A stretch of DNA of 32,736 nt from a virus, in the IMG/VR virus record IMGVR_UViG_3300033148_003162, positions 1 through 32,736 of that record; one strand, written 5' to 3'. A model generated the notes under the pieces. It saw nothing but the letters and a program-made list of their open reading frames with translations, did not search any database and had not been told where the DNA came from. A program made the translations under genes and the position numbers. Positions 6,337-13,702 of the stretch are shown in pieces; positions within the stretch are counted from its first letter, which is position 1, and every line of letters begins with the position of its first letter.

Positions 6337-6525
6337 ATGGTTGCATTAGTTGATGTAAGTAAAGTTCAATCTGAAGCACAAAAAGAATTCAGGGAGGAAC
6401 AAGAAAAGGAAGCGAAAAAACGTCTAAAGTCTCAAATGAGGGTCGTTGAAAATTGTCGTGTTGCCTTAAAAAATGAAGAACGTAAGTTAGAAGACCTAAT
6501 GACCGCGATTGCTGAGGGTAATTAG
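6337..6525 (+). CDS. 62-residue charged coiled-coil-like phage protein
   Basis: Preceded by AAGGAG at 6324-6329. Nearly the whole protein reads as a charged helix: SEAQKEFREEQEKEAKKRL, then ENCRVALKNEERKLEDLM. It is similar in style to the 51-residue protein just upstream (a VxxxxEAxKEfREEq-like start), and the two may be paralogues or may form a heteromeric coiled coil. Its stop codon overlaps the GTG of the next gene by one base. Confidence 0.7.
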   Translation: MVALVDVSKVQSEAQKEFREEQEKEAKKRLKSQMRVVENCRVALKNEERKLEDLMTAIAEGN

Positions 6526-7097
6526 TGGAATCCGTTTTACTTAGTAAGCCTTTTGAAATCCGCTGGGGTGGGTGGTCGGCTATGTCCACCCACCTGCAAC
6601 AGGCCGGGTGGGAGATATCTGCAGAGGAAGACTTCCAAAGTCTGGGTTTAAGGATCGCTCTAAGGCACAGAGATTTTCAAATGTATGGGATGAGCGAAAT
6701 GATCCGTTTTGATTATTTTGAGAATGTTCGTTTTGATGGTCGGAGGCTACCGACTATTAATATTCAATGGATGGTCAATAAAGCAGTCATCACAAGTTTA
6801 CATGATGATTTATCAGAATTCAGGCCGATAGACGCACGACCACAAATGATGAAAATGGAACGTAAGGATATAGAAGACTTTTCTATATTTGCTACGCCTC
6901 TTGTAAGAACAGAAGAAATAATCATAGAGCCCGAGACTGTGGCTGAGTGTATGGAGATCATTAAAAAGATTCAAAAACCTGAACAGGAAGCCATCCGTGA
7001 TCGTCGCAGATTGGCGGAATCTAGAGAGGGCCGCAATATGATGGAAGCGGTGCCTCGACAGAAATTCCACGCTCAAATTTTGAGTATAGTTAATTAG
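6525..7097 (+). CDS. Hypothetical phage protein, GTG start
   Basis: 190 residues beginning at a GTG that shares its first base with the previous stop codon; GAGGG lies about 9 bases upstream. The N-terminal half is rich in Trp and aromatics (FEIRWGGWSAMSTHLQQAGW), and the C-terminal third is a charged helix containing MEIIKKIQKPEQEAI. I recall proteins of this general shape beside phage replication genes but cannot give a function. The thymidylate synthase gene starts 12 bases downstream. Confidence 0.6.
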   Translation: MESVLLSKPFEIRWGGWSAMSTHLQQAGWEISAEEDFQSLGLRIALRHRDFQMYGMSEMIRFDYFENVRFDGRRLPTINIQWMVNKAVITSLHDDLSEFRPIDARPQMMKMERKDIEDFSIFATPLVRTEEIIIEPETVAECMEIIKKIQKPEQEAIRDRRRLAESREGRNMMEAVPRQKFHAQILSIVN

Positions 7098-7109
7098 AAA
7101 GGGTAGAAA

Positions 7110-7937
7110 ATGAAACAGTATTTGGATTTATGTAAAAAAACAATGGAAAATGGTATCAGAAAGACCAATCGCACTGGGATTGATCATATCGGTTATACCG
7201 GTGATATGATGAAATTTGATTTAAGTAAAGGATTCCCTGCTGTTACCACCAAGAAATTGGCCTTTAAATCAGTAGTGGCAGAAATGCTAGGTTTCCTGCG
7301 TGGTTATGATAATGCTGCCGATTTTCGCGCACTGGGTTGTAAAGTATGGGATGCTAATGCAAATGAAAACGAACAATGGCTTAATAGCCGACACCGTAAG
7401 GGTACGGATGATCTTGGGCGGATATATGGGACACAGGCAAGGGATTGGGATGGGATTGATCAATTAAAAAATGTCTATAATGATCTTAAACAAGGCATCG
7501 ATAATCGTCGTGAAATTGTAACTCACTGGAACCCCGGTGAGATGGACGCAATGGCCCTACCGCCGTGCCACATGTTCTATCAATTTGGTATCCAAGGTGA
7601 CAAACTCAATCTATCGATGTACCAGCGGAGTTGTGATGTACCATTGGGTATCCCATTTAATATTGCCGGGTATGCTTGGTTATTAAGTGTCATGGCCCAC
7701 ATTACTGGGTTAAAAGTTGGTGAATTTACACACTTCATGCATGATATTCATATTTATGAAAATCAAATTGAGGATATGAAAGTTCAGATAGAACGTGAAC
7801 CATTTAAATTACCGCGTTTATGGATTAATCCACATATTGAGACACTGGAAGACCTTGAGACGTGGGTAACATCAAACGATTTTCGTTTATTGGATTACAA
7901 CCACCATGAACATATTAAATATGCATTTGCAGTATAA
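7110..7937 (+). CDS. thyA: Thymidylate synthase (ThyA family)
   Basis: 275 residues, the normal size for ThyA (E. coli 264). The catalytic cysteine is in LPPCHMFYQF (Cys153), the phosphate-binding stretch is QRSCDVPLGIPFNIA, and Asn184 in that motif is the residue that selects uracil over cytosine. HDIHIYENQ and a terminal FAV are also as expected. It methylates dUMP to dTMP with methylene-tetrahydrofolate. A dUMP-hydroxymethylase variant cannot be excluded by eye. In a 2-aminoadenine genome thymine pairs with Z, so dTMP supply remains needed. Confidence 0.93.
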   Translation: MKQYLDLCKKTMENGIRKTNRTGIDHIGYTGDMMKFDLSKGFPAVTTKKLAFKSVVAEMLGFLRGYDNAADFRALGCKVWDANANENEQWLNSRHRKGTDDLGRIYGTQARDWDGIDQLKNVYNDLKQGIDNRREIVTHWNPGEMDAMALPPCHMFYQFGIQGDKLNLSMYQRSCDVPLGIPFNIAGYAWLLSVMAHITGLKVGEFTHFMHDIHIYENQIEDMKVQIEREPFKLPRLWINPHIETLEDLETWVTSNDFRLLDYNHHEHIKYAFAV

Positions 7938-7953
7938 CTGAAGGAGAGAAGTA

Positions 7954-8511
7954 ATGGAATCAATTGATTATTTAAACGCAACCGAGTGCACCGAGAAGAA
8001 ATTCCCCGAAGGCGGGGTAGTTAAAGGCCACCATGTGGATATATTAATGGGAGTTATCACTGGTATGTCCGGCATGGCCAATGTCATTGATGGTGTAAAG
8101 AAAGATGTAATATATGGTAAGGAGTATTCTAAAGAACAATTTAACAATCTGTTCGATGATACACCCGAACCCGCCATGGATCACAAGGACACGAACCTCG
8201 GGCCGATGCAAATGGAACTACTGCATGCCGCCATGGGTAAGATCACTGAAACGATGGAGGCCGTTGAACCTATCATTAAGTACGTGTTTGAAAATGCTGA
8301 CCTTGATCCGGTACATTTACTGGAAGAAGTCGGTGACGGTTGGTGGTACGATATGATCATCATGCGATTGCTTGAAACGTCACCATCTGTGGTTATGGAA
8401 GCTAATATTGAAAAGTTAGCTAAACGATTCCCTGACGGATTCAAATCGGTTAACGCTAACGTCCGTAATTTACTTGAAGAGCGCGGCATACTGGATAAGC
8501 ACTTAAAGTAA
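7954..8511 (+). CDS. MazG-like nucleotide pyrophosphohydrolase
   Basis: 185 residues behind a strong AAGGAGAG site. Residues about 85-165 match the all-alpha NTP pyrophosphohydrolase fold: a helix with LLHAAMGKITETMEAVEP (first ExxE-type acidic pair), then LLEEVGDGWWYDMII (ExxD pair), and the family's end signature, EANIEKLAKRFPDGF. Such enzymes convert (d)NTP to (d)NMP and PPi. It directly follows thyA, so dUTP or another dNTP is a likely substrate; it is also a rival candidate for the MazZ role. Four-base coupling (TAATG) leads to the next gene. Confidence 0.82.
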   Translation: MESIDYLNATECTEKKFPEGGVVKGHHVDILMGVITGMSGMANVIDGVKKDVIYGKEYSKEQFNNLFDDTPEPAMDHKDTNLGPMQMELLHAAMGKITETMEAVEPIIKYVFENADLDPVHLLEEVGDGWWYDMIIMRLLETSPSVVMEANIEKLAKRFPDGFKSVNANVRNLLEERGILDKHLK

Positions 8512-8750
8512 TGGAGCAGTCGAAGCTAGAATCGAGAATCGAAGTAACAGCCAACATAGGTTCTGGTATGATACTTTCATATTTTGTCTGGAACTTAATT
8601 GTCGTTGCCATTGAGCATGGGCTTTTAAAACTTGATGATAGCTTCATTATTGTATCAATATTCACTATAGTTTCGGTGATACGTTCATATTATTGGCGAA
8701 GATTTTTTGCCAGAGAGTTTCAAAATAGTACATGGATTTTTAAAAGGTAA
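8511..8750 (+). CDS. Small two-helix membrane protein (DUF7220-like)
   Basis: 79 residues, start overlapping the previous stop (TAATG). Two hydrophobic helices are visible, around 17-34 and 43-60, followed by RSYYWRRFFAREF. The pattern E....N...G....Y.....V with a terminal RSY..RR.F is that of a small phage membrane family I recall as DUF7220. Its function is unknown. It sits among nucleotide-metabolism genes rather than next to the endolysin, so a holin role is unlikely. Confidence 0.72.
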   Translation: MEQSKLESRIEVTANIGSGMILSYFVWNLIVVAIEHGLLKLDDSFIIVSIFTIVSVIRSYYWRRFFAREFQNSTWIFKR

Positions 8751-8756
8751 ATTAAA

Positions 8757-9011
8757 TTGGTAATATTGGTCATCACAATTTTAATAGTGGTTGCAATATT
8801 TTTTGTTCAGCGATTGGACCCCTTTATAGCTGGTCTTATGGCCGTTATACCGATAAAAATAGTAGCTACTGCTTTGTTTGCTTCAAAGCACGGGGGGGAG
8901 GAACATTTGATAGTGGCTATAAAAGGAATGTTAATTGGTCAATTTGTTTGGGGTTTTGTTTTATTTGTAACATACATATATATGGTTAGTAACTTATTGG
9001 GAGAAAAATAG
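8757..9011 (+). CDS. Small membrane protein, three predicted transmembrane helices
   Basis: 84 residues, probably from TTG 8757 with AAAAGG about 10 bases upstream; a later start is possible. Hydrophobic helices at roughly 1-17, 24-43 and 54-78. The middle text RLDPFIAGLMAVIPIKIV resembles small DUF3147/GlpM-like membrane proteins, which is tentative. It overlaps nothing, ends one base before the next ATG and probably shares the operon. Confidence 0.6.
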   Translation: MVILVITILIVVAIFFVQRLDPFIAGLMAVIPIKIVATALFASKHGGEEHLIVAIKGMLIGQFVWGFVLFVTYIYMVSNLLGEK

Positions 9012-9012
9012 A

Positions 9013-9270
9013 ATGGCATATGGCAACACTAATTCGGGTGTTTTATTTAAGAACGAAAAACGTAAGGACGATAGAAGTCCTACCCATGAGGGCTCAATTG
9101 ATATCGATGGTACGGAATTTTGGCTTTCCGCTTGGGTATCTGAAGTTAAAAAGACTGGTAGCCCGCGGTTTGGGCAAAAATTCTTTTCATTACGGGTAAA
9201 GCCGAAAGAAGGTAGTACACCCAGCAGCCCAATGAGTACTGATTTCGACGACGATATACCATTTGGCTAG
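9013..9270 (+). CDS. Small ssDNA-binding-like protein with SSB-type acidic tip
   Basis: 85 residues. The core has GVLFKNEKRKDDRSP, then GTEFWLSAWVSEVKK and KFFSLRVKPKE, a short beta-barrel-like pattern I recall from a common phage family. It ends DFDDDIPFG, nearly the C-terminal tip of bacterial SSB (DDDIPF) that docks on replication and repair proteins. It could coat ssDNA or recruit host SSB partners to phage DNA. It is much shorter than SSB (about 178), so the classical OB domain is not clearly present. Confidence 0.7.
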   Translation: MAYGNTNSGVLFKNEKRKDDRSPTHEGSIDIDGTEFWLSAWVSEVKKTGSPRFGQKFFSLRVKPKEGSTPSSPMSTDFDDDIPFG

Positions 9271-9276
9271 ATTGTT

Positions 9277-9723
9277 GTGAAAACATGTACTGAATGTGGT
9301 AAAAATAAGCCCTATATTGAGTTTTATAAACACTCAGGGATGAGTGATGGTTATCTTAATATTTGTAAAATATGTAAGTGTGCTCAACAAAGGGCAACTA
9401 GAAAAAGAAGACTAGAATATTATAGAAATTATGATAATAGGCGTAGTACATTGCCGCATCGGGTTAAAGCTAGGGCAAAACGACAACGGGATGGTAAAAG
9501 TAATCCTTCCAAGAGAAAATGGAATAATAATAACCCTGAAAAGGTAAAAGCCATAAATGCTGCGAACAATGCAGTTAGGGACGGGAAATTAAAAAGACAA
9601 CCGTGTGAAAGGTGTGACGCCACTCATCGAATACAGAAACATCATAATGATTATAGTAAACCGTTAGAAGTTAGATGGTTATGTAGTAAATGCCACAATT
9701 TAGAACACAAGGAGTTGGGATAA
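9277..9723 (+). CDS. HNH endonuclease with N-terminal zinc finger
   Basis: 148 residues from GTG 9277. The N-terminus CTECGKNKPYIEFYKH...CKICK is a CxxC/CxxC finger common in phage HNH proteins. The C-terminus CERCDATHRIQKHHNDYSKP...CSKCHNLEHK is the zinc-stabilised HNH nuclease core with the catalytic His pair. The middle is very basic (KRQRDGKSNPSKRK). Proteins of this type are usually free-standing homing endonucleases. It sits between the SSB-like gene and the RyR-domain gene, and a similar gene follows the polymerase. Confidence 0.88.
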   Translation: MKTCTECGKNKPYIEFYKHSGMSDGYLNICKICKCAQQRATRKRRLEYYRNYDNRRSTLPHRVKARAKRQRDGKSNPSKRKWNNNNPEKVKAINAANNAVRDGKLKRQPCERCDATHRIQKHHNDYSKPLEVRWLCSKCHNLEHKELG

Positions 9724-10085
9724 TGAAAATAGAAAGTATTGCAAGAATTGCACATGAAGTTAATCGCGCCTATTGTGTTTCCATAGGTGATAGTAGTCAA
9801 CAATCCTGGGATAATTCACCAGAATGGCAGAGGGAGAGTGCTATAAATGGTGTAAAATTTCATATAAAAAACCCAGACGCCACACCGGAGGATAGCCATA
9901 TTAGTTGGCTAGAAGAAAAAATTAAAGATGGTTGGGTATACGGTGAAGTAAAAGATGCTGATGCTAAAACACATCCGTGTATAAAAACATACAATAGTTT
10001 ACCTCAAGAACAACGATCTAAGGATTATTTATTTTCATGTACAGTTCGTGAGTTAAACGCTTTAACTATTGAGGAATTAAAATGA
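9723..10085 (+). CDS. RyR-domain phage protein
   Basis: 120 residues from ATG 9723, which overlaps the HNH stop codon (TAATG); an in-frame ATG at 9690 lies inside the HNH gene and is less likely. ARIAHEVNRAYC opens the domain, and HISWLEEKIKDGWVYGEVKD, then HPCIKTYNSLPQEQRSKDYL, match the RyR domain first named in ryanodine receptors and found in many phage proteins. The domain is a small ligand-binding module; its phage role is not established. Its end overlaps the exonuclease gene by four bases. Confidence 0.83.
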   Translation: MKIESIARIAHEVNRAYCVSIGDSSQQSWDNSPEWQRESAINGVKFHIKNPDATPEDSHISWLEEKIKDGWVYGEVKDADAKTHPCIKTYNSLPQEQRSKDYLFSCTVRELNALTIEELK

Positions 10086-10768
10086 ATCTAAATGAAGATA
10101 TTATTATTATCGATACTGAGACTACCGGTGTTGATCACGAAAAAGACAAAGTAATTGAAATTGCTGCTATCCGGGTATCACCGGATTGGGAAATTATTGA
10201 TACTTTCGAACAATTGATAGACCCCGAAATGGATATCCCACCGGAAGCGAGTGCAGTGCATCATTTAACTGCGCGTGATGTGATCGGTAAACCGACGATG
10301 CCTGATGTATTACCGGCGTTATTCGATTTCGTTGGGGATACAGTGTTAGCAGCCCATAATGCACAGTTTGATTCAGGTATGCTACCGCAATTAACCAATA
10401 AATGGTTATGTACGTTACGGTTGGCCAAGCACATGTTTCCTACAGCGTCATCACGTAAGGTACAGGCACTCCGCTATATGTTTGGTTTAATTGATATTGA
10501 TCTTAAAGGTTTAAATCCGCATCGAGCGTTGGCTGATATTTTAGTTACCCTAGAAGTATTTAAAGAAATGATACAACGTCATGGGAATACATCGATTGCA
10601 GATTTAATTGAGTTTGCCGACAGTCCAATTGATGTTAAAATTATGCCGTTTGGTAAGCACCGGGGTGAACCATTGATTGCTGTGCCGCAAGGTTATAAAT
10701 CATGGGCCTTAAAAAATATCGGTGATATGGACCCCGATTTGAGGGCATCAATAGAGAAGTCGATGTGA
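10082..10768 (+). CDS. DnaQ-like 3'-5' exonuclease with C-terminal DUF3820-type domain
   Basis: 228 residues. The DEDDh exonuclease motifs are complete: IIDTETTG (Asp11, Glu13), AHNAQFDSGML, and HRALADILVT with the catalytic His and Asp. The last 55 residues, starting near MPFGKHRGEPLIAVP, form the small domain often attached to such exonucleases (DUF3820). It may proofread or trim 3' ends; the phage polymerase also has its own exonuclease domain. The gene ends just before a strong promoter. Confidence 0.9.
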   Translation: MNLNEDIIIIDTETTGVDHEKDKVIEIAAIRVSPDWEIIDTFEQLIDPEMDIPPEASAVHHLTARDVIGKPTMPDVLPALFDFVGDTVLAAHNAQFDSGMLPQLTNKWLCTLRLAKHMFPTASSRKVQALRYMFGLIDIDLKGLNPHRALADILVTLEVFKEMIQRHGNTSIADLIEFADSPIDVKIMPFGKHRGEPLIAVPQGYKSWALKNIGDMDPDLRASIEKSM

Positions 10769-10784
10769 AAACTTAAATGTTATA

Positions 10785-10813
10785 TTGACTCGACAGTGGG
10801 CATGTGATACAAT
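10785..10813 (+). promoter_or_regulatory. Sigma70-like promoter before the DNA polymerase gene
   Basis: TTGACT (10785-10790), exactly 17 bases, then TACAAT (10808-10813). Both hexamers are one base off consensus. Transcription would start near 10820, leaving a short leader before ATG 10835. It lies in the 66-base gap after the exonuclease gene and would boost the polymerase gene using host RNA polymerase. Confidence 0.75.
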
Positions 10814-10834
10814 GGGGACCATAGAGAGACACAC

Positions 10835-12667
10835 ATGAATTTTCCTGATTTAAGTAAATTCCCGTTCATAGCGGTGGATACTGAAACTACTGGCTTGCAT
10901 TGGTGGTCGGATCGAGTATTCGGTATATCAATTTCAACACCGGATGGTAAAGATTATTATTGGGATATAAGACAGACACCGAATGTTATACCGTGGTTGA
11001 ATGAAGAGTTAAAGAGAGTAAAATTAATAATTTTCGCTAACGCTAAATTTGATATGCACATGCTCCGGGAAATTGGGATTCATGTGCCGGAAGACAAAGT
11101 TGATGATGTTATAATCAGAGCAGCCTTAATCGACGAGCATTTATTAGCATACAATTTAGATTACCTAGGTAAAAAATATCTAGGTATAGGTAAAACTGAA
11201 GATATATGGGATGAATTAGCTAGGATGTTCGGGGGCAGGGCCACCCGGAACGTGCAAGCGGAGAATTTGCAACGGGCACCAATTGAAGTAGTTAGTAAAT
11301 ATGCCAAGCAAGATACAAGAGTCACACTGGATTTGTGGGTATACCAACAACCGATCATTGAAGAACAAGAATTAACAAAAGTTCATAAATTAGAGTGTGA
11401 TTTAATACCAGCGCTCCTCGATATGGAATATCGTGGAGTCAGGATTAATGTCAGTAAAGTTGAACAGACAATTGATGAAGTTACTATATTAATTGATAAT
11501 CAACAGAAAGATTTAAATAAAATGGCTGGGTTCGCAGTTAATCCAAATCCAAGTGGTAGTATCCATAAGTTATTTGAACCTAAACAAGATAATGAAGGTA
11601 CTTGGATAGCTAACGATGGTACAAGATTAATAAAAACCGGGGCAGGGAAAGCATCGATTAATGCTGATGCCCTGAAAGCAATGAAACACCCCGCCGCATC
11701 GAAAATTTTATCTTTACGTAAATTACTTAAGACCCGAGACACCTTTCTAAAAGGTCATATGCTCGGGCATCATCACAATGGTATCATTCATTGTAATTAT
11801 AATCAAACTAAGAGTGATAATGATTTAGGTACTGGTACTGGTCGTTTAAGTGTAAATGGCCCAGCACTCCAACAAATCCATAAAAGGGATAAAGCAATTG
11901 CTAGTATCGTCCGGGCTTTATTCTTACCTGATGAAGACCAACAATGGAACTGCCGCGATTGGTCACAGATGGATTTCAGGGTTGCCGGTCATTATGTTAA
12001 TGCAGAGGCATTAAATAAGGCATATATCGATGATCCCGACGCCGATTTCCATCAGATGATCGCTGATATGACAGGTTTACCTAGATCACCAGAAGCCGGG
12101 AGGAAGGGTAATGCCAAACAAGTGAATCTTGGGTTACTATTCGGTATGGGATCAGGTAAGTTAGCCGCCGAGATGGGATTACCTTATACTCACGCATCTT
12201 TCGAGAAGAGTGGTAAAACATTCAACTACCTGAAACCGGGGCCTGAAGCCATTGAAATATTTGATAATTATCACCATAAATTCCCAGAATTTAAAGTAAT
12301 GCTCAATAAGGCATCCAGTATAGCAAAATCTCGCGGTTATATTAAGACAATCATGGGGCGTCGGCTGAGATTTCCCGGTGGGAATTTTACCCATAAAGCT
12401 GGTGGTGTTATATTTCAAGGGTCAGCCGCAGATGCTCTTAAAGCCAAAATAATAGAAATATATGATTTCCTAAAGGGAACAGAAGGTAGACTATTGCTAA
12501 ATGTTCATGATGAATATGATAGTAGTGTACCTAAGGGTGATGTTAAATTGGATGCCGGGATTAAAGAAATAATGGAGGACTTCGGTCCTAATTCTGCGAT
12601 ACATTTCAGGGTCCCTATTCGCTGTGACGGTGGTGTTGGCCCAAATTGGTGGGTTGCCAGCCGCTGA
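10835..12667 (+). CDS. dpoZ: Family A DNA polymerase with 3'-5' exonuclease domain (DpoZ type)
   Basis: 610 residues. The N-terminal exonuclease has VDTETTGL (Asp15, Glu17), FANAKFDMHML and YAKQDTRVTLDLW. The polymerase domain has motif A RDWSQMDFR (374-382), motif B with K428 and LGLLFG, and motif C NVHDE (His558-Glu560). There is no 5'-3' exonuclease domain. Polymerases of this form linked to purZ have been described as DpoZ in 2-aminoadenine phages. Compared with E. coli Pol I, Tyr706 is Trp376, the steric-gate Glu710 is Asp380, Phe762 is Leu432 and Tyr766 is Phe436, so the nucleotide-binding pocket is reshaped. Two good promoters flank it. Confidence 0.92.
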   Translation: MNFPDLSKFPFIAVDTETTGLHWWSDRVFGISISTPDGKDYYWDIRQTPNVIPWLNEELKRVKLIIFANAKFDMHMLREIGIHVPEDKVDDVIIRAALIDEHLLAYNLDYLGKKYLGIGKTEDIWDELARMFGGRATRNVQAENLQRAPIEVVSKYAKQDTRVTLDLWVYQQPIIEEQELTKVHKLECDLIPALLDMEYRGVRINVSKVEQTIDEVTILIDNQQKDLNKMAGFAVNPNPSGSIHKLFEPKQDNEGTWIANDGTRLIKTGAGKASINADALKAMKHPAASKILSLRKLLKTRDTFLKGHMLGHHHNGIIHCNYNQTKSDNDLGTGTGRLSVNGPALQQIHKRDKAIASIVRALFLPDEDQQWNCRDWSQMDFRVAGHYVNAEALNKAYIDDPDADFHQMIADMTGLPRSPEAGRKGNAKQVNLGLLFGMGSGKLAAEMGLPYTHASFEKSGKTFNYLKPGPEAIEIFDNYHHKFPEFKVMLNKASSIAKSRGYIKTIMGRRLRFPGGNFTHKAGGVIFQGSAADALKAKIIEIYDFLKGTEGRLLLNVHDEYDSSVPKGDVKLDAGIKEIMEDFGPNSAIHFRVPIRCDGGVGPNWWVASR

Positions 12668-12682
12668 CCGATATGATATAAT
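12654..12682 (+). promoter_or_regulatory. Sigma70-like promoter at the end of the polymerase gene
   Basis: TTGCCA (12654-12659), 17 bases, TATAAT (12677-12682). The -35 lies within the last codons of the polymerase gene. It would drive the HNH, small zinc-finger, purZ, mazZ and datZ block. The -10 overlaps an inverted repeat, so it may be controlled. Confidence 0.72.
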
Positions 12683-12702
12683 TGGGTGTATATAACCCAA
12701 TT
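12680..12702 (+). promoter_or_regulatory. Perfect inverted repeat overlapping the -10 box (possible operator)
   Basis: AATTGGGT (12680-12687) and ACCCAATT (12695-12702) form a perfect 8-base inverted repeat around GTATATA. Its left arm overlaps the TATAAT box and covers the expected start site. No T-run follows on the plus strand, so a terminator is unlikely. It fits an operator for a dimeric repressor, perhaps the XRE protein encoded at 4039-4293, but that link is speculative. Confidence 0.5.
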
Positions 12703-12713
12703 AGGAAATACAT

Positions 12714-13136
12714 GTGGAAAATTTAACAGAAAGAAGATATGTGGGGAAACCATGTACAAAACACCCACATAATAATGTTAGGTATAAATGTAGCGGGAGT
12801 TGTGTTAGATGTGTGAAAGACAGTGCTAACAGGGCTAGGCGAAAAAGAAATAAGAATATTAAATTAGAATGCTTTAAAGCCTATGGTGGTCCAGTATGCT
12901 GTGATTGTGGGATCGATGACATGGATGTTCTTACTCTAGATCACATTAATGAGGGTGGTGCTGCGGATAGATTAGAGAGATTTGGGAATCGTAATCAGGG
13001 TGGTGAGAGATTATATATGAAATTGAAGCAAGAGGGGTGGCCAAAAGGGTTCGCTATTCGTTGTTTTAATTGTAATTATAAAAAACATTTACAAATTAAA
13101 AATAAACTTAGCTATTATAAAGAAAGTGAGGTTTAA
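12714..13136 (+). CDS. HNH endonuclease downstream of the polymerase gene
   Basis: 140 residues from GTG 12714. The N-terminus has zinc-binding cysteines (CTKHPHNN...CSGSCVRC) and a very basic segment RARRKRNKN. The C-terminus has CCDCGIDDMDVLTLDHINEG...CFNCNYKK, an HNH core with Asp-His and paired CxxC. It is probably a free-standing homing endonuclease placed behind a conserved replication gene. It is distinct in detail from the HNH gene at 9277, so the two are separate acquisitions or diverged copies. Confidence 0.87.
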   Translation: MENLTERRYVGKPCTKHPHNNVRYKCSGSCVRCVKDSANRARRKRNKNIKLECFKAYGGPVCCDCGIDDMDVLTLDHINEGGAADRLERFGNRNQGGERLYMKLKQEGWPKGFAIRCFNCNYKKHLQIKNKLSYYKESEV

Positions 13137-13373
13137 ATGAGTTATGAAGATTGGTTAAAAGATAAGGGTGAAATCTATTTGGATTACACTTTTGATGAGA
13201 CTAAACGAAAATGGAATGGCAGAATTGTATCATACAAAGGTCATATCGTATTACACGAAACTAAAGGACACGGGGACGAAGAGGATGTTAAGGATGCTTT
13301 AAAACCGGTATTTGATAAATTTATTAAGGAGTTGGAAGATGGCCGAAAAGTTAAAGACCTGCAGAGTGTGTAA
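13137..13373 (+). CDS. Hypothetical small protein
   Basis: 78 residues, starting immediately after the HNH stop codon with GAGG shortly upstream. Beta strands (YLDYTFDETKRKWNGRIVSY) are followed by a charged helix (EEDVKDALKPVFDKFIKEL). No recognised motif. Its end overlaps the next zinc-finger gene by 35 bases. Confidence 0.6.
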   Translation: MSYEDWLKDKGEIYLDYTFDETKRKWNGRIVSYKGHIVLHETKGHGDEEDVKDALKPVFDKFIKELEDGRKVKDLQSV

Positions 13374-13527
13374 AGAAGATTTCGGGGAGAAAACTGGATT
13401 CTATCCGTCCAGAGCTAAACGGTATGATTGGATTTGCAAAGACTGCTCCGGAGTTAAGCAAAAAGATTGGCGTAATAATAAAAAGGGGGAGGCCGATAAT
13501 GAAGGTGTGCCCGTTCTGCCAAAGTAA
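13339..13527 (+). CDS. Small CxxC zinc-finger protein
   Basis: 62 residues from ATG 13339, chosen because AAGGAG (13325-13330) is eight bases upstream. TCRVCKEDFGEKTGFYPS and ICKDCSGVKQKDW make a four-cysteine finger like the N-terminal finger of phage HNH proteins, but no nuclease core follows. It may be a stand-alone finger or the remnant of an HNH gene. Confidence 0.65.
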   Translation: MAEKLKTCRVCKEDFGEKTGFYPSRAKRYDWICKDCSGVKQKDWRNNKKGEADNEGVPVLPK

Positions 13528-13702
13528 AAAATTAGATATGATATCACCCGTGCATGATGGTGGTTTCCAAGTATATTGCCAAGATTGCCATGCCGAGGGG
13601 CCGATAAAATCGAGTTCAGAAGAGGCAGAAAAAGCATGGGATTACAGACCGATACCGCAAAGATTTGAGATGGCTCTAATTAAAGGAGGAACTGATGAAT
13701 AA
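13499..13702 (+). CDS. Lar-like (restriction alleviation) zinc-ribbon protein
   Basis: 67 residues from ATG 13499 with GGGGGAGG just upstream; it overlaps the preceding gene by 29 bases. VCPFCQSKKLDM, then VYCQDCHAEGPI and a late EAEKAWDYR, follow the Lar pattern (CPFCG...C..C.A.GP...A...W). Lar proteins can protect DNA from type I restriction, but most phage homologues are untested. Its stop codon overlaps the start of purZ. Confidence 0.78.
   Translation: MKVCPFCQSKKLDMISPVHDGGFQVYCQDCHAEGPIKSSSEEAEKAWDYRPIPQRFEMALIKGGTDE

Noticed and set aside
12680-12702. Rho-independent terminator after the polymerase gene
   Set aside because: The inverted repeat is AT-rich at its ends, is not followed by a T-run and overlaps a -10 box, so an operator fits better.
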